A stretch of DNA of 35,500 nucleotides from an uncultured Holophagaceae bacterium (GCA_903868115.1 CAIPUA010000265.1:1-35500), one strand, 5' to 3'. Shown: positions 16,040 to 24,795, counted from the stretch's first letter. Numbers and translations: made by a program. The notes: generated by a model from the letters alone, not told the origin.

Positions 16040-16082
16040 GGACCCACACCCGCGAAAAGCTGAACCACAGAGGGCGCGGAGG
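16040..16082. repeat. Partial copy of the palindromic repeat, between pdxA and glmU
   Basis: Forty-three bases match the left end of the repeat at 2951-2993 with two mismatches, including GAACCACAGAGGGCGCGGAG. Only one arm is present, and the match ends abruptly at 16082. The copy lies four bases after the pdxA stop, in the leader of glmU, so it is a truncated remnant. Confidence 0.8.
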
Positions 16083-16132
16083 GGAAATTCGATGCGACAT
16101 GTCCCTGAGATTTTGATGATCCTGGAGGTCCA

Positions 16133-17524
16133 ATGTCGACAGTTGCGGTGATTCTCGCGGCGGGTCTGGGAAAACGCATGAAATCCTCCCTGCCGAAGGT
16201 CCTCCATCCGGTGCTCGGTGATCCTTCGCTCCTTTGGGTCCTGAGATCACTCCCCTCCGAGATATCTGCGGCCGTGCTGGTGCTGCACTTTGGCAGGGAA
16301 CAGGTGGAAACCGCCCTGGCCGAATGGAGGAAGGAGGGTCTGCTCCCCTGCCCCGTCCATACGGTGGATCAGAGAGAACCAAGGGGCACCGGACATGCGG
16401 TGCAGCAGGCGGTTCCCGAACTCGATCGCCTCGCCCCCCGGCGCGTGATCATCCTCTCCGGGGATGTGCCTCTCCTGGGCAAGGAGAGCGTCGCACGACT
16501 CACCGCCCTGGATTCGGCCATGCTGGCCATGGACCTGCTCGAGCCCAGGGGCTACGGCCGCGTGATGCAGAATTCGGACGGCACCCTTCGGGGCCTCGTG
16601 GAAGAGAAGGATGCCTCATCCGAGATTTTGGCGATCCGTCGCGTGAACGGAGGCGCCTACGCGCTCCCCTGGTGCGAGTTGAAACCCGCGCTGGCAGGTC
16701 TTTCCAACGAGAACGCCCAGCGAGAGTACTACCTCACCGATGCCGTCGTGGCCGTAGCCGCCAAGGTACCTACCCATGTCGAACTCTGCGATGCCTCCGA
16801 ACTGCTGGGCATGAACTCCCGCGCCGACCAGGCCCAGCTGCAGTCGCTAGCCCGGCGCCACATCAATGCCCGGTGGATGGAGGCCGGGGTCACCTTCCTC
16901 GACCCCGAAACCACGAGCGTGGGCCCACGGGTCGAACTCGCCCAGGATGTGCTGTTGGAGCCTACCCTGCGCCTCGAGGGCCAGGTCCAGGTTGGAAAAG
17001 GCACCCGCATCGGCCAGGGCTGTGTATTCCGGGATTGTCGCATCGGTGCGGGCGCGGAGATCCGCCCCTACTGCGTGGGGGTGGACGCCGTTATTGGTGA
17101 CCACGCCAAGGTCGGTCCCTTCGCGCACCTCCGGCAGGGCACACGCCTGGATGAGAAAGTGCACGTAGGCAACTTCGTCGAGACCAAGAAGGCCCACCTG
17201 CACGCAGGCGCGAAGGCCAATCACCTGAGCTACCTCGGCGATTGCGAAGTGGGCGAGCGCACCAACATCGGTGCGGGTCTCATTACTTGCAACTACGACG
17301 GCTTCCACAAACACCAGACCCTCATCGGCCAGGATGTCTTCGTGGGCTCGGACTGCCAGCTCGTCGCGCCGATCCAACTCGGGGACGGCTGCCTGATCGG
17401 CGCGGGCAGCACGATCACCCAGGACGTTCCCGCCAATGCCATCGCGCTCTCACGCACCGCCCAGGTCACCCGGGAAGGCGCCGCCCGGCGATTGCGAGAC
17501 CGGCTCAAGGGCGGCATGAGTTAA
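16133..17524 (+). CDS. glmU: Bifunctional GlmU: N-acetylglucosamine-1-phosphate uridyltransferase / glucosamine-1-phosphate acetyltransferase
   Basis: The 463-residue cytoplasmic enzyme makes UDP-GlcNAc for peptidoglycan and lipopolysaccharide. The N-terminal nucleotidyltransferase has the signature LAAGLGKRMKSSLPKVLHP (residues 8-26) and the GTGHAVQQA uridine-binding segment. A left-handed beta-helix follows from about residue 250, with hexapeptide repeats and the acetyltransferase segment NFVETKKAHLHAGAKANHLSYLGD, plus GAGLITCNYDG. Length matches the family (~455). A strong GGAGG lies five bases before ATG 16133. It is followed 35 bases later by mlaE, so envelope-precursor and lipid-transport genes are probably co-transcribed. 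Confidence 0.96.
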   Translation: MSTVAVILAAGLGKRMKSSLPKVLHPVLGDPSLLWVLRSLPSEISAAVLVLHFGREQVETALAEWRKEGLLPCPVHTVDQREPRGTGHAVQQAVPELDRLAPRRVIILSGDVPLLGKESVARLTALDSAMLAMDLLEPRGYGRVMQNSDGTLRGLVEEKDASSEILAIRRVNGGAYALPWCELKPALAGLSNENAQREYYLTDAVVAVAAKVPTHVELCDASELLGMNSRADQAQLQSLARRHINARWMEAGVTFLDPETTSVGPRVELAQDVLLEPTLRLEGQVQVGKGTRIGQGCVFRDCRIGAGAEIRPYCVGVDAVIGDHAKVGPFAHLRQGTRLDEKVHVGNFVETKKAHLHAGAKANHLSYLGDCEVGERTNIGAGLITCNYDGFHKHQTLIGQDVFVGSDCQLVAPIQLGDGCLIGAGSTITQDVPANAIALSRTAQVTREGAARRLRDRLKGGMS

Positions 17525-17559
17525 TCTGATCTCCTGGCTGCACGCTTCCTGGAAACTCC

Positions 17560-18336
17560 ATGCTGAATTCGCTGCTCGAACGCCTTGGCGTCCACATTCT
17601 CCGGTTCCTCGACCAGGCCGGAGACTTCGCGGTCGTTTCGGGACGGGCCTTCCGCGCGATCTTCCGGCGCCCCTTCGACGGGGCGAGCCTGATGCACCAG
17701 TTCCAGGCCGTGGGCGTGAACAGCATCCCCGTCATCATGCTGACTTCCCTCGCGGTGAGCATGGTGTTCGCGGTGCAGCTGGCCTACGGTTTCAAGCAGT
17801 TCCAGGCCGAAGGACTCGCCTCCCAGGTCAACGGCCTGGCCATCGTGCGCGAACTGGCCCCGGTCATCACGGGCCTGATGATGGCAGGCCGCGTGGGTAG
17901 TGCCATGGCTGCGGAATTGGGCACCATGCAGGTAACGGAGCAGATCGACGCTCTGGAATGTCTGGCCACGGATCCCGTGCACTACCTCTTCGTGCCCAGA
18001 CTCCTCGCAGCGGCCGTCATGCTGCCGCTGCTGGTGGGCCTTAGCATCTATGTGGGCTACTGGGGCGGCTACCTCCTGCTCGTGGGCGTGGAGGGCCAGA
18101 GCGCCTTCGTCTACGCCAACGACTTCTACAAGCTCCTGGCCTTCAGGGATGTCCGCATCGCCCTCTACAAGGCCTTCGTGTTCGGCCTCATCATCGCCCT
18201 GGTAGGCTGCTGGCGCGGCTACCGCACCCAAGGCGGCGCCGAGGGCGTGGGCAACGCACCTACTAGCAGCGTGGTGACGAGCAGCCTCTGGATCCTGATC
18301 TCTGATTTTTTCCTCACCAAGCTTTTGCTCGTCTGA
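17560..18336 (+). CDS. mlaE: MlaE-type ABC permease of the MCE lipid transport system
   Basis: The 258-residue inner-membrane permease has about five hydrophobic segments and the MlaE signature AGRVGSAMAAELGTMQVTEQIDALECLATDPVHYL, split here as AGRVGSAMAAELGTM and TEQIDALECLATDP. It forms the dimeric membrane core that binds MlaF ATPases and the MCE ring. The Mla system moves phospholipids between the inner and outer membranes. mlaF begins 13 bases downstream, so the pair are one translation unit. Confidence 0.95.
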   Translation: MLNSLLERLGVHILRFLDQAGDFAVVSGRAFRAIFRRPFDGASLMHQFQAVGVNSIPVIMLTSLAVSMVFAVQLAYGFKQFQAEGLASQVNGLAIVRELAPVITGLMMAGRVGSAMAAELGTMQVTEQIDALECLATDPVHYLFVPRLLAAAVMLPLLVGLSIYVGYWGGYLLLVGVEGQSAFVYANDFYKLLAFRDVRIALYKAFVFGLIIALVGCWRGYRTQGGAEGVGNAPTSSVVTSSLWILISDFFLTKLLLV

Positions 18337-18349
18337 GGCCACCCGCAAC

Positions 18350-19167
18350 ATGCCTATGGAACCCGTCATCGATGTCGTCAATCTCTCCAAGGCCTTCGGG
18401 CCCAAGGTAGTTCTGTCTAATGTGAACCTGCAGGTCCAAGAGGGCGAAAGCCTCTGCGTGATGGGCGGTTCCGGCACGGGGAAGACCGTGCTCCTGCGCA
18501 ATATCATGGGCCTGCTGACGCCGGACGCGGGCCATGTGGCCGTGGAAGGCAAGATCATCCAGCAACTCGACCGGGACGAACTTTTCGAAGTGCGCCAGAA
18601 GATCGGCATGTGCTTTCAGATGGCGGCCCTCTTTGATTCCATGTCGGTGGAACAGAATGTGGGCTTCGCCCTCAAGCGCCACACGCCCATGACCAAGGCC
18701 GAGATCGCCGACCGCGTGGACGAATGCCTGAACATGGTGGGCCTGAAGGGAACCAACAAGCTGAAGCCCTCCGAACTCTCCGGCGGCATGAAGCGCCGCG
18801 TGGGCTTCGCCCGAGCCATTGCACTGAAGCCCAAGATTCTCCTTTTCGATGAACCGACCACAGGGCTCGATCCCGTGATGACCGATGTGATCGGGCGCAT
18901 CATCCTGGACCTGAAGGCGGAGCTCGGCGTGACGAGCATCACCGTCACCCACGATCTCAAGAGCGCCTTCGAGATTGCGGATCGCATCGCCCTGATTTTC
19001 CGCGGCGAGTGCATCGCCTGTGAACCCCAGGGAACTTCAAGGCCAACCCGCATCCGGTCGTGCAGCAATTCCTCCGCGGTGACGCGGACGGCCCCTTCCT
19101 CCAGGATCCTCCGCCACCCAAGCGGGCCCTGGATCGAACGCTCTTTCATCCTGTCCACATCGACTGA
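18350..19167 (+). CDS. mlaF: MlaF-type ABC ATPase, apparent single-base frameshift near the C-terminus
   Basis: The ATPase energises MlaE/MlaD lipid transport. Walker A is GGSGTGKT (residues 39-46), the signature is LSGGMKRR, and Walker B is ILLFDEPTTGLDP with the H-loop VTHD. The frame from ATG 18350 is normal up to CIAC at 19012-19021. Beyond this, continuing in the same frame runs 300 bases into mlaD and loses similarity. The other frame from 19033 reads NFKANPHPVVQQFLRG and continues to VHID, the expected family tail, ending TGA 19165-19167, 17 bases before mlaD. One missing base within 19022-19033 (in GAACCCC) explains this. It may be a sequencing error or a real truncation/readthrough. 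Alternative start: ATG 18356. Confidence 0.9.
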
Positions 19168-19184
19168 CCTTCTTCGGATATCCC

Positions 19185-20651
19185 ATGAAACTCGAAAGCA
19201 AAGTCGGCGCCTTCTTCATCGGGACCATCCTGATTCTCGGCGTGCTCATTCTGCGCACCGAAAAACTGGAGATCTTCGGCAAGACCGGAGAGCACACCTA
19301 CCGCACGGAATTTCCTCAGGTGGCGGGCCTCAATGTCCAGGGGCATGTCCGGATCGCGGGCGTAAAAGTTGGAAACGTGAAGGAGATCGGCATCGAGAAT
19401 GGCCGTGCCGTCATCATCTTTGGCGTCGAGGAGAAGTTCGCCGTGAGCAAGGGCGCCGTCGCTTCCCTCAGCAGCATCGGCATCCTGGGTGAGAAATTCA
19501 TCGAGTTGGATCCCGGGAAACCCTCTGAGGGAAAGCTTCCCGAAGGCAGTACGATTCCCAGCAAGATCGGCGTGAGCCTCGACAATCTGATGGAGACTCT
19601 CGGCGCCATCGGCACGGATGTGAAGGGCATCACCTATGCCCTGAACCAGTCCATCGGCGGTGAGGTCGGTCGGCAGAAACTCGACGAGATCGTGGACAAC
19701 ATCCGCCTCCTCACCGCCGAGTTCCGTGCGATGTCCCAGGAAAACCACGCGGCCATCAATAACACCATGGCCAATGTCGAGTCCATCAGCGCTGATCTGC
19801 GAGACCGCCTGCCCAAGCTGGCCAAGCAGTTCGAGGACCTGGGGAAGAACCTCAACGAAATGGTCGATCAGGGCAAACCCGAGTTGAAGGGCCTCATGGG
19901 GGATGTGCGCAAACTGGCCCAGGGCTTCCAGTCCACCTCCGAGAACATCCGCTCCATCACAGACAAGATGAACAAGGGAGAAGGCACCATCGGCAAGCTG
20001 CTCAATGACGACAGCACCGTCCAGAAGCTGAATATCGCCGTGGACAATGTGAACGAGATGCTGGGCGGCCTCAAGAACATGGATCTGCGACTCGACCTGG
20101 GCGGCGCGCGCTGGACCAGTCGCGGCGACAGCCAGATCGGCCTTGGCGTTGAAATCGCACCTAGCAAGGACTACTGGTATTCCCTTGCGATCAACTCGAC
20201 CCCGGATGGGAAAATTTCCGACAGCACCCGCACGACCACGAAGCTTGACCCCTTCAGCGGGTTGCCCGTGAGTACCGTGGACAAGGTCCGCACCGTCACC
20301 TCCGATCAGGTGATGGCGCTCTCGGCCGAGTTCGTCAAACGCATGGGCGACCACTTCGTCATCCATGCCGGCCTCATTGATGGCAAGGGCGGGGCCGGGG
20401 CCGAACTGCGCTTCCTGGACGACCGCTTTCGCTTCGGTGGCCTGGCCTACGATTTCACCAAGCGGGATGACAAACCCAACCCCCGCTACCGTGCCACCGC
20501 GAGCTACCAGTTCTGGAAGGGGCTCTACCTGCAGGCCGGAAGCCAGGACATTGGCAACAAGGATCTCCGCACCTTCTTCGCAGGTGGCGGCGTCCGCTGG
20601 AAGGATGAGGATTTGAAGAAGCTCGTAGGCCTAGTCGGAGCTGGCAAGTAG
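19185..20651 (+). CDS. MCE-domain lipid transport protein (MlaD-like) with barrel-like C-terminal extension
   Basis: The 488-residue protein starts with an N-terminal membrane anchor (residues 7-24). The MCE domain covers about 38-115: YRTEFPQVAGLNVQGHVRIAG, GVKVGNVKEI and SIGILGEKFIELDPG. A long helical stretch follows to about 300 with heptad-like repeats (coiled coil or needle). The last ~170 residues alternate short beta strands, for example YWYSLAINSTPDG, HFVIHAGLIDGKGGAGAELRFL, RFRFGGLAYDFTK and ATASYQFWKGLYLQAGSQD, as in an outer-membrane barrel. E. coli MlaD is only 183 residues. One chain may therefore span the periplasm from the MlaEF complex to the outer membrane. The barrel assignment is inference; the MCE call is firm. 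Confidence 0.9.
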   Translation: MKLESKVGAFFIGTILILGVLILRTEKLEIFGKTGEHTYRTEFPQVAGLNVQGHVRIAGVKVGNVKEIGIENGRAVIIFGVEEKFAVSKGAVASLSSIGILGEKFIELDPGKPSEGKLPEGSTIPSKIGVSLDNLMETLGAIGTDVKGITYALNQSIGGEVGRQKLDEIVDNIRLLTAEFRAMSQENHAAINNTMANVESISADLRDRLPKLAKQFEDLGKNLNEMVDQGKPELKGLMGDVRKLAQGFQSTSENIRSITDKMNKGEGTIGKLLNDDSTVQKLNIAVDNVNEMLGGLKNMDLRLDLGGARWTSRGDSQIGLGVEIAPSKDYWYSLAINSTPDGKISDSTRTTTKLDPFSGLPVSTVDKVRTVTSDQVMALSAEFVKRMGDHFVIHAGLIDGKGGAGAELRFLDDRFRFGGLAYDFTKRDDKPNPRYRATASYQFWKGLYLQAGSQDIGNKDLRTFFAGGGVRWKDEDLKKLVGLVGAGK

Positions 20652-20656
20652 GACCC

Positions 20657-21427
20657 ATGAATACCCGCCCCTTTTCCCCTGCGCGAGCCTGGCCCTTCCT
20701 GGTCATCCGCCGCGGCATTCCCCTCGGCTTCGCCTTGGCTGGACTGGCCTCGGCCCTGCTGCACACGAGCGGCCGTGGCTGGTTGTTGCTCTTCACGGTG
20801 GCCTGCCTGGCTGCAGTGGGACCAACCTACAAGCGAGGTGATTCCTACTTGAAAAACCGTCGAGCCATCATCCGCTGGGATGGCTTCTGGGCCACCGCCT
20901 TCCGCCCCTTCGCGCGGTTTCTCGGTCAGGAGGATGCCTGGGTCCTCGCCTTCTGCGCCTGGAACAATCGCCGGGTCAAGGAGGCCTTCGAGCTGCGCCC
21001 AGCCCGGAAGGCCTTGGTGCTGTTGCCCCATTGCATCCAGATGGCCCGGTGCAAGGCCGAGATCCTCGAGGAGTTCACGAACTGTTTTGAATGCGGTCTC
21101 TGCACCGTGGGGGATTATCTCCGCGCCAGCCTCCTGGCCCGCTGGGATGCGCGGATCACCAACCGCAGCCACAAGGCCTACCGGGAGGCCCGAGAGTTTC
21201 GCCCCGACCTCATCGTGGCGGTAAGCTGCGCGGATCGGTTGCTGAAGGGGCTCATCAAGCTGCCCGAGGTGCCTGTCTACGCCATCCCGCTCCAGCTTCC
21301 GCACGGGATGTGCGTGGATACGGCCTTCAGCGTGCCTCACTTGCAGGCAGTGATGGAGGCCCTTGTAAAGCCGAAGCGTGATGCCGAAGGCAAGGTGACC
21401 CCCCTGCGACACGAGGAGAGCGCGTGA
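20657..21427 (+). CDS. DUF116 family protein with membrane anchor and conserved cysteines
   Basis: The 256-residue protein has one or two hydrophobic N-terminal segments (about residues 20-60) and a cytoplasmic domain with DUF116 landmarks: LLPHCIQMARC, NCFECGLCTVGDYL, LIVAVSCADRLLKG and PHGMCVDT. The conserved cysteines suggest a metal or Fe-S site, unproven. The gene begins five bases after the MCE gene and overlaps the UbiA-family gene (GTGA), so it is translated together with both. That points to a role in lipid or envelope metabolism, but no biochemical function is established for the family as far as I know. Confidence 0.85.
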   Translation: MNTRPFSPARAWPFLVIRRGIPLGFALAGLASALLHTSGRGWLLLFTVACLAAVGPTYKRGDSYLKNRRAIIRWDGFWATAFRPFARFLGQEDAWVLAFCAWNNRRVKEAFELRPARKALVLLPHCIQMARCKAEILEEFTNCFECGLCTVGDYLRASLLARWDARITNRSHKAYREAREFRPDLIVAVSCADRLLKGLIKLPEVPVYAIPLQLPHGMCVDTAFSVPHLQAVMEALVKPKRDAEGKVTPLRHEESA

Positions 21428-22338
21428 AGGCTCCGCATTCCGACGCCGCCGCGCCCTTCCGTCTGCGCCGCACCTTCCAACGGATCTTCGGCCCCACGTT
21501 GCTGGCTTATGTCCTGCACCTCCGGCCATTGGAATGGCCGATCATGACGGCCCACTTCATCCTCGGAACGCTGCTGGCCGCAGGTTTCCAGGTTCCCGTG
21601 AAGACGGTGCTCCTGGGCTGGTGCGTGTTCGTGGTCCTGATGAACGGAGGCACCCTCGCGATCAACAGCGCCTTCGATCAGGATGACGGTGACATCGGCT
21701 ATCTGAAGCAGCCGCCCAAGCCGCCCCCGCATCTTCTCCAGGTCTCGGCCGTGATGCTGCTCCTCAGCCTGGGGCTGGGCTTCCTGCTGCCACCCACCTT
21801 CGCCTGGAGCAATGCGCTCTGCGTGCTCATGGCTGTCCTCTATTCCGTTCCGCCCATCCGCCTCAAGGCGCGGGCTGGCTGGGACCTCCTGATCAACTGC
21901 CTCGGCTTCGGACTGCTCACCCCGCTCGCGGGCTGGGGCCTCACCGGCCGCCCGGTGACAGCCGCCTTCCTGGCCGTGGCCCTCGGCTTCGCCTTTCTCT
22001 TTGGCGCCCTCTATCCCCTGACGCAGATCTACCAGATCGAGGAGGACCGGGCCCGGGGCGACCGCACCCTGGTCATCAAGCTGGGCGAAACCCGCAGTCT
22101 CGCCTTCGCGCTGCTGATGATGGTCGCGGCCCACGCATGCTTCGCCTGGGGAGTTTCGAACCGCCTGCTGCTGGGACTGATCCCATCGCTCGCCATCTGG
22201 GGTGCCGTGCTGATTCCCTGGCTGGTCCGCTGGCGAAAGTGGACCCCACGACAACACGAAGCGGGGATGTACCGGGCTCTTATCGCCTGGGCCGTGACGG
22301 ACCTCAGCCTGCTCTGGCTGCTGTGGCCCACTAGGTAG
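21424..22338 (+). CDS. UbiA-family prenyltransferase
   Basis: A 304-residue polytopic protein with about eight hydrophobic segments. The first Asp-rich motif is INSAFDQDDGDIGYLK (about residues 80-95, the N-x-x-x-D-x-x-x-D site) and the second is YQIEEDRARGDRTLVIKLG (about 202-220, D-x-x-x-D). Both are needed for Mg-diphosphate binding in UbiA enzymes. Substrate class (quinone, heme O, archaeal-type or other lipid) cannot be read from the sequence. The first motif deviates from the usual ND-x-x-x-D start. The start is GTG 21424, overlapping the DUF116 stop by four bases. Confidence 0.88.
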   Translation: MKAPHSDAAAPFRLRRTFQRIFGPTLLAYVLHLRPLEWPIMTAHFILGTLLAAGFQVPVKTVLLGWCVFVVLMNGGTLAINSAFDQDDGDIGYLKQPPKPPPHLLQVSAVMLLLSLGLGFLLPPTFAWSNALCVLMAVLYSVPPIRLKARAGWDLLINCLGFGLLTPLAGWGLTGRPVTAAFLAVALGFAFLFGALYPLTQIYQIEEDRARGDRTLVIKLGETRSLAFALLMMVAAHACFAWGVSNRLLLGLIPSLAIWGAVLIPWLVRWRKWTPRQHEAGMYRALIAWAVTDLSLLWLLWPTR

Positions 22339-22340
22339 CC

Positions 22341-22979
22341 ATGCTCGTTCCCACCATTCCCGCACCCTTCCCTTTGCGTTGGGGCTTCACGACCCGCCAG
22401 GATCACCCCGCGGACGCCCCGCCCATCCATCTGCGCCAGATCCATGGAGGCCAAATCCACCCCGCGACCGATGCTGTCCAGGCGGGAGACGGCCTCTGGA
22501 CCATGGAACCGGGTCGGCCCATTGGCGTGCGGGTGGCCGATTGCGTCCCCGTGCTGTTGGCGGGCCTCGTCAGGGGCAGCCCCTGGGTGGCAGCCCTGCA
22601 CGCAGGGTGGCGTGGCACTGTGGCGGGCATCCTGCGCAACGGCGTTGCTCTTTTCCGCGAACAGGGCGGCCACCCGGAGGCACTCGTCTGGGCCCTTGGC
22701 CCCGGCATCCGCAAGTGCCACTTCGAGGTGGGCCCTGAAGTCATCGAGGCTGCCCGACTGGACCCAGCCTGGCACGAGGGGCTCGCCGAACCGGGACCGA
22801 CCGGCAAGTTCCATTGCGATCTGCACGGCCTCCTGCGCGCCCAGGCCCTGGATCTGGGACTCGATCCCGCCAAGGAAGGTTCTGCCCCCCGGTGCACGAT
22901 GTGCGAGCCCGAACTCCTCTTCAGCTACCGCCGCGGCGATCTGGAAGGGCGGCAATGGGGGTGGGTGGAGATCCTGTAA
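22341..22979 (+). CDS. pgeF: PgeF/YfiH-type protein (peptidoglycan editing factor, multicopper polyphenol oxidase family)
   Basis: A 212-residue cytoplasmic protein of the DUF152 family, known to hydrolyse or edit peptidoglycan precursors carrying L-Ser and to act on purine nucleosides. Landmarks are IHLRQIHGGQIH, GVRVADCVPVLLAG, ALHAGWRGTVAGIL with the catalytic His, LGPGIRKCHFEVGPEV and a C-terminal CTMCEPELLFSYRRG. Slightly short for the family (about 240). It begins two bases after the UbiA-family stop, so it is last in the mla run, and it is convergent with the minus-strand signalling genes (one-base gap). Confidence 0.93.
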   Translation: MLVPTIPAPFPLRWGFTTRQDHPADAPPIHLRQIHGGQIHPATDAVQAGDGLWTMEPGRPIGVRVADCVPVLLAGLVRGSPWVAALHAGWRGTVAGILRNGVALFREQGGHPEALVWALGPGIRKCHFEVGPEVIEAARLDPAWHEGLAEPGPTGKFHCDLHGLLRAQALDLGLDPAKEGSAPRCTMCEPELLFSYRRGDLEGRQWGWVEIL

Positions 22980-22980
22980 G

Positions 22981-24795
22981 TCAGTGCAGCGGAAACCAAA
23001 GGTGTACAGCCGTGCCCTCGCCTTCGTTGCGGATCTCGATCTCGCCGTGATAGGACGCCAAGAGCTGCTTGCAAAGGGGAAGGTATTGCCCTGAACTGCG
23101 GATCCCGATGACCGCCTGCTGGTGCAGTTCCCTGAAGGGCTCGAAGGCGCCCTCCAGTTCCGTGGGAGGGATGGGCTCACCCTCGTCCAGAACCTCCAGG
23201 TGGAAGACCTCCGATTCCGTCCAGGAACGCAGCCTCAGCTTGACGGAAGGGGTCGGCCCACTGAAGCCATGGAGGACGAGATTCTGCAACAACTTCGAGA
23301 AGTCTCCATAGACTCCGTAGATCCTTGGCATCAGGGCGACGAGTTCGGTTTCCACATCGGCCTTAGCCGGGACGACGCCCTCCGCGCTCAGAAGTTCCAG
23401 TTCCTGGAGCACCAGATCATGGAGGTCCAACCATTCCGGGATTGAAGGGCTGTCCTTGTCGACTCTCCGCATCAGAGCCTTCAAGAGCCCCTCGATCTTG
23501 GAAACCGCATTGAGGATTTCAGCGATCGCAATCGGAGCCTGCTCACAGAGCACTGTTCCCACCGAGTCTCGAGAACTCACCAAGCGGCCGAGTTCGTGGC
23601 TCTGGTGAGTGAGGGTCTGCACGGGGGCAACTAGGCGATGAGTGATCTTGTAGAAGAGATCCGCCAGGATCACCTGGCGATCCTGACGGCCAAGTTCGGC
23701 TTTGGCGTGCTGAAGATCCTGGAAGGCACCCTCCATATGTTCGTAGCTGGAAGCGAGGGCCCGGCTACTCTCATCGAGACTGTGGATCAGCTCCGCGTTT
23801 TCAATACTTACCAGCGCCAGGCCCGCGTGGAGCGCGATCAGTTCCAGTTCCAGGGAAACGAAGGGCTCGGTACCCTCTCGCGCGAAGACCCAGAATCCCC
23901 AGATTTCGTTTTCCCCTTGGCGATCCTTCAGCACCTGAAGACTCATCTCGGCCGTGGGTCCCCAGAACCCAAGGGCAAGGCCTTCCTCCCAGATCCGGTG
24001 GGCCCGTAGCTTGGCTCCGTGAATGAGCCCGACCTCAGCCAGGGTGCGCAACCGTTCGCAGAACATGTGATCTCGCGACAGTGTCGGTGCAGCTTCGAAA
24101 CGTTGGCCCTGCCAGTGGAACCCCTCCCAGTATCCGCCGCTCGGATGGAGTCGATAGGCGGCAAGGTGCTTGGCACCCACGAGCGGCCGGACCTGTTCGA
24201 GCACTCGAAGGACAAGGGAACTCGAGTCATGCTCGAGCAGGAGAGACTGGCCTAGGCTCACCAGCAAGGAAAGGCTCCGGTTGCGAGCCTCCAACTCCTG
24301 CTGGGTCGCCGTCAGCTTCCGGTTGGCCTCCTCGGCTTCCTTCAGTTGGACTTCGAGATGCTCCAGCATCTGGGCGTTGAAATTGCGGAGTACGGCCCCT
24401 TCCCGGGACTTTTCGAGGTGTTCCCGCTGGCCGCCCAGATAGCCCTCCACCTGCCGGACGAAGGCAAAGGGGTCGATGGGCTTGGGAATGAATCCGTCGC
24501 AGCCCGCTACCAGAGCTGTTTCGCGATCACTCTTCATCGTCTTGGCGGTAAGGGCGACAATGGGCGTGTTTTTCAGTTCCGGCTGCTGCCGAAATTTCGT
24601 GGCGACCTCGAAGCCGGAGAGACCCGGCAGATTGATGTCCAGCAGCACCAGATCCGGCTTGAGTTCCAGGGCCATCTCGAACCCCTTGAGGCCCTCCTCC
24701 GCCCAGTGAATTTCGTAGCCCGCCTGGACCAGCAGGCGCTGCACCAGGCGGTAGTTGACCGGGTTGTCCTCGATGCACAGGATTCTGGTGTTCAT
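22981..24795 (-). CDS. Response-regulator/GAF/kinase-like hybrid signalling protein
   Basis: The 604-residue protein starts at ATG 24795, overlapping the upstream kinase stop by four bases (ATGA). Residues 1-120 are a receiver domain: EDN at 10-11, phospho-accepting Asp53 (LLDINLPG), LTAKT and Lys105 (PKPID). A coiled coil (about 125-175) and a GAF-like domain (about 180-340) follow. The last part is kinase-like. It has KITHRLVAPVQTL with His386 and a degenerate ATPase region: N-box LLQNLVLHG, G1-like DEGEPIP, and GQYLPLCKQLL. Several consensus positions are altered (no normal HE dipeptide after the His, weak glycine boxes). It may be a receiver-controlled output protein or a low-activity kinase rather than a classical kinase. 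Confidence 0.85.
   Translation of the reverse strand: MNTRILCIEDNPVNYRLVQRLLVQAGYEIHWAEEGLKGFEMALELKPDLVLLDINLPGLSGFEVATKFRQQPELKNTPIVALTAKTMKSDRETALVAGCDGFIPKPIDPFAFVRQVEGYLGGQREHLEKSREGAVLRNFNAQMLEHLEVQLKEAEEANRKLTATQQELEARNRSLSLLVSLGQSLLLEHDSSSLVLRVLEQVRPLVGAKHLAAYRLHPSGGYWEGFHWQGQRFEAAPTLSRDHMFCERLRTLAEVGLIHGAKLRAHRIWEEGLALGFWGPTAEMSLQVLKDRQGENEIWGFWVFAREGTEPFVSLELELIALHAGLALVSIENAELIHSLDESSRALASSYEHMEGAFQDLQHAKAELGRQDRQVILADLFYKITHRLVAPVQTLTHQSHELGRLVSSRDSVGTVLCEQAPIAIAEILNAVSKIEGLLKALMRRVDKDSPSIPEWLDLHDLVLQELELLSAEGVVPAKADVETELVALMPRIYGVYGDFSKLLQNLVLHGFSGPTPSVKLRLRSWTESEVFHLEVLDEGEPIPPTELEGAFEPFRELHQQAVIGIRSSGQYLPLCKQLLASYHGEIEIRNEGEGTAVHLWFPLH

Noticed and set aside
17521-18609. Minus-strand frames of 200-360 codons opposite mlaE and mlaF
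   Set aside because: Opposite well-recognised ABC transporter genes and without domains.
18350-19492. A 380-residue MlaF product continuing through mlaD in the unrepaired frame
   Set aside because: The last ~155 residues are out-of-frame translation of mlaF tail and mlaD; the family tail is found in the other frame.
19146-20366. 406-codon minus-strand frame opposite the MCE gene
   Set aside because: Low-information His/Asp/Gly-rich product opposite a firm MCE domain.
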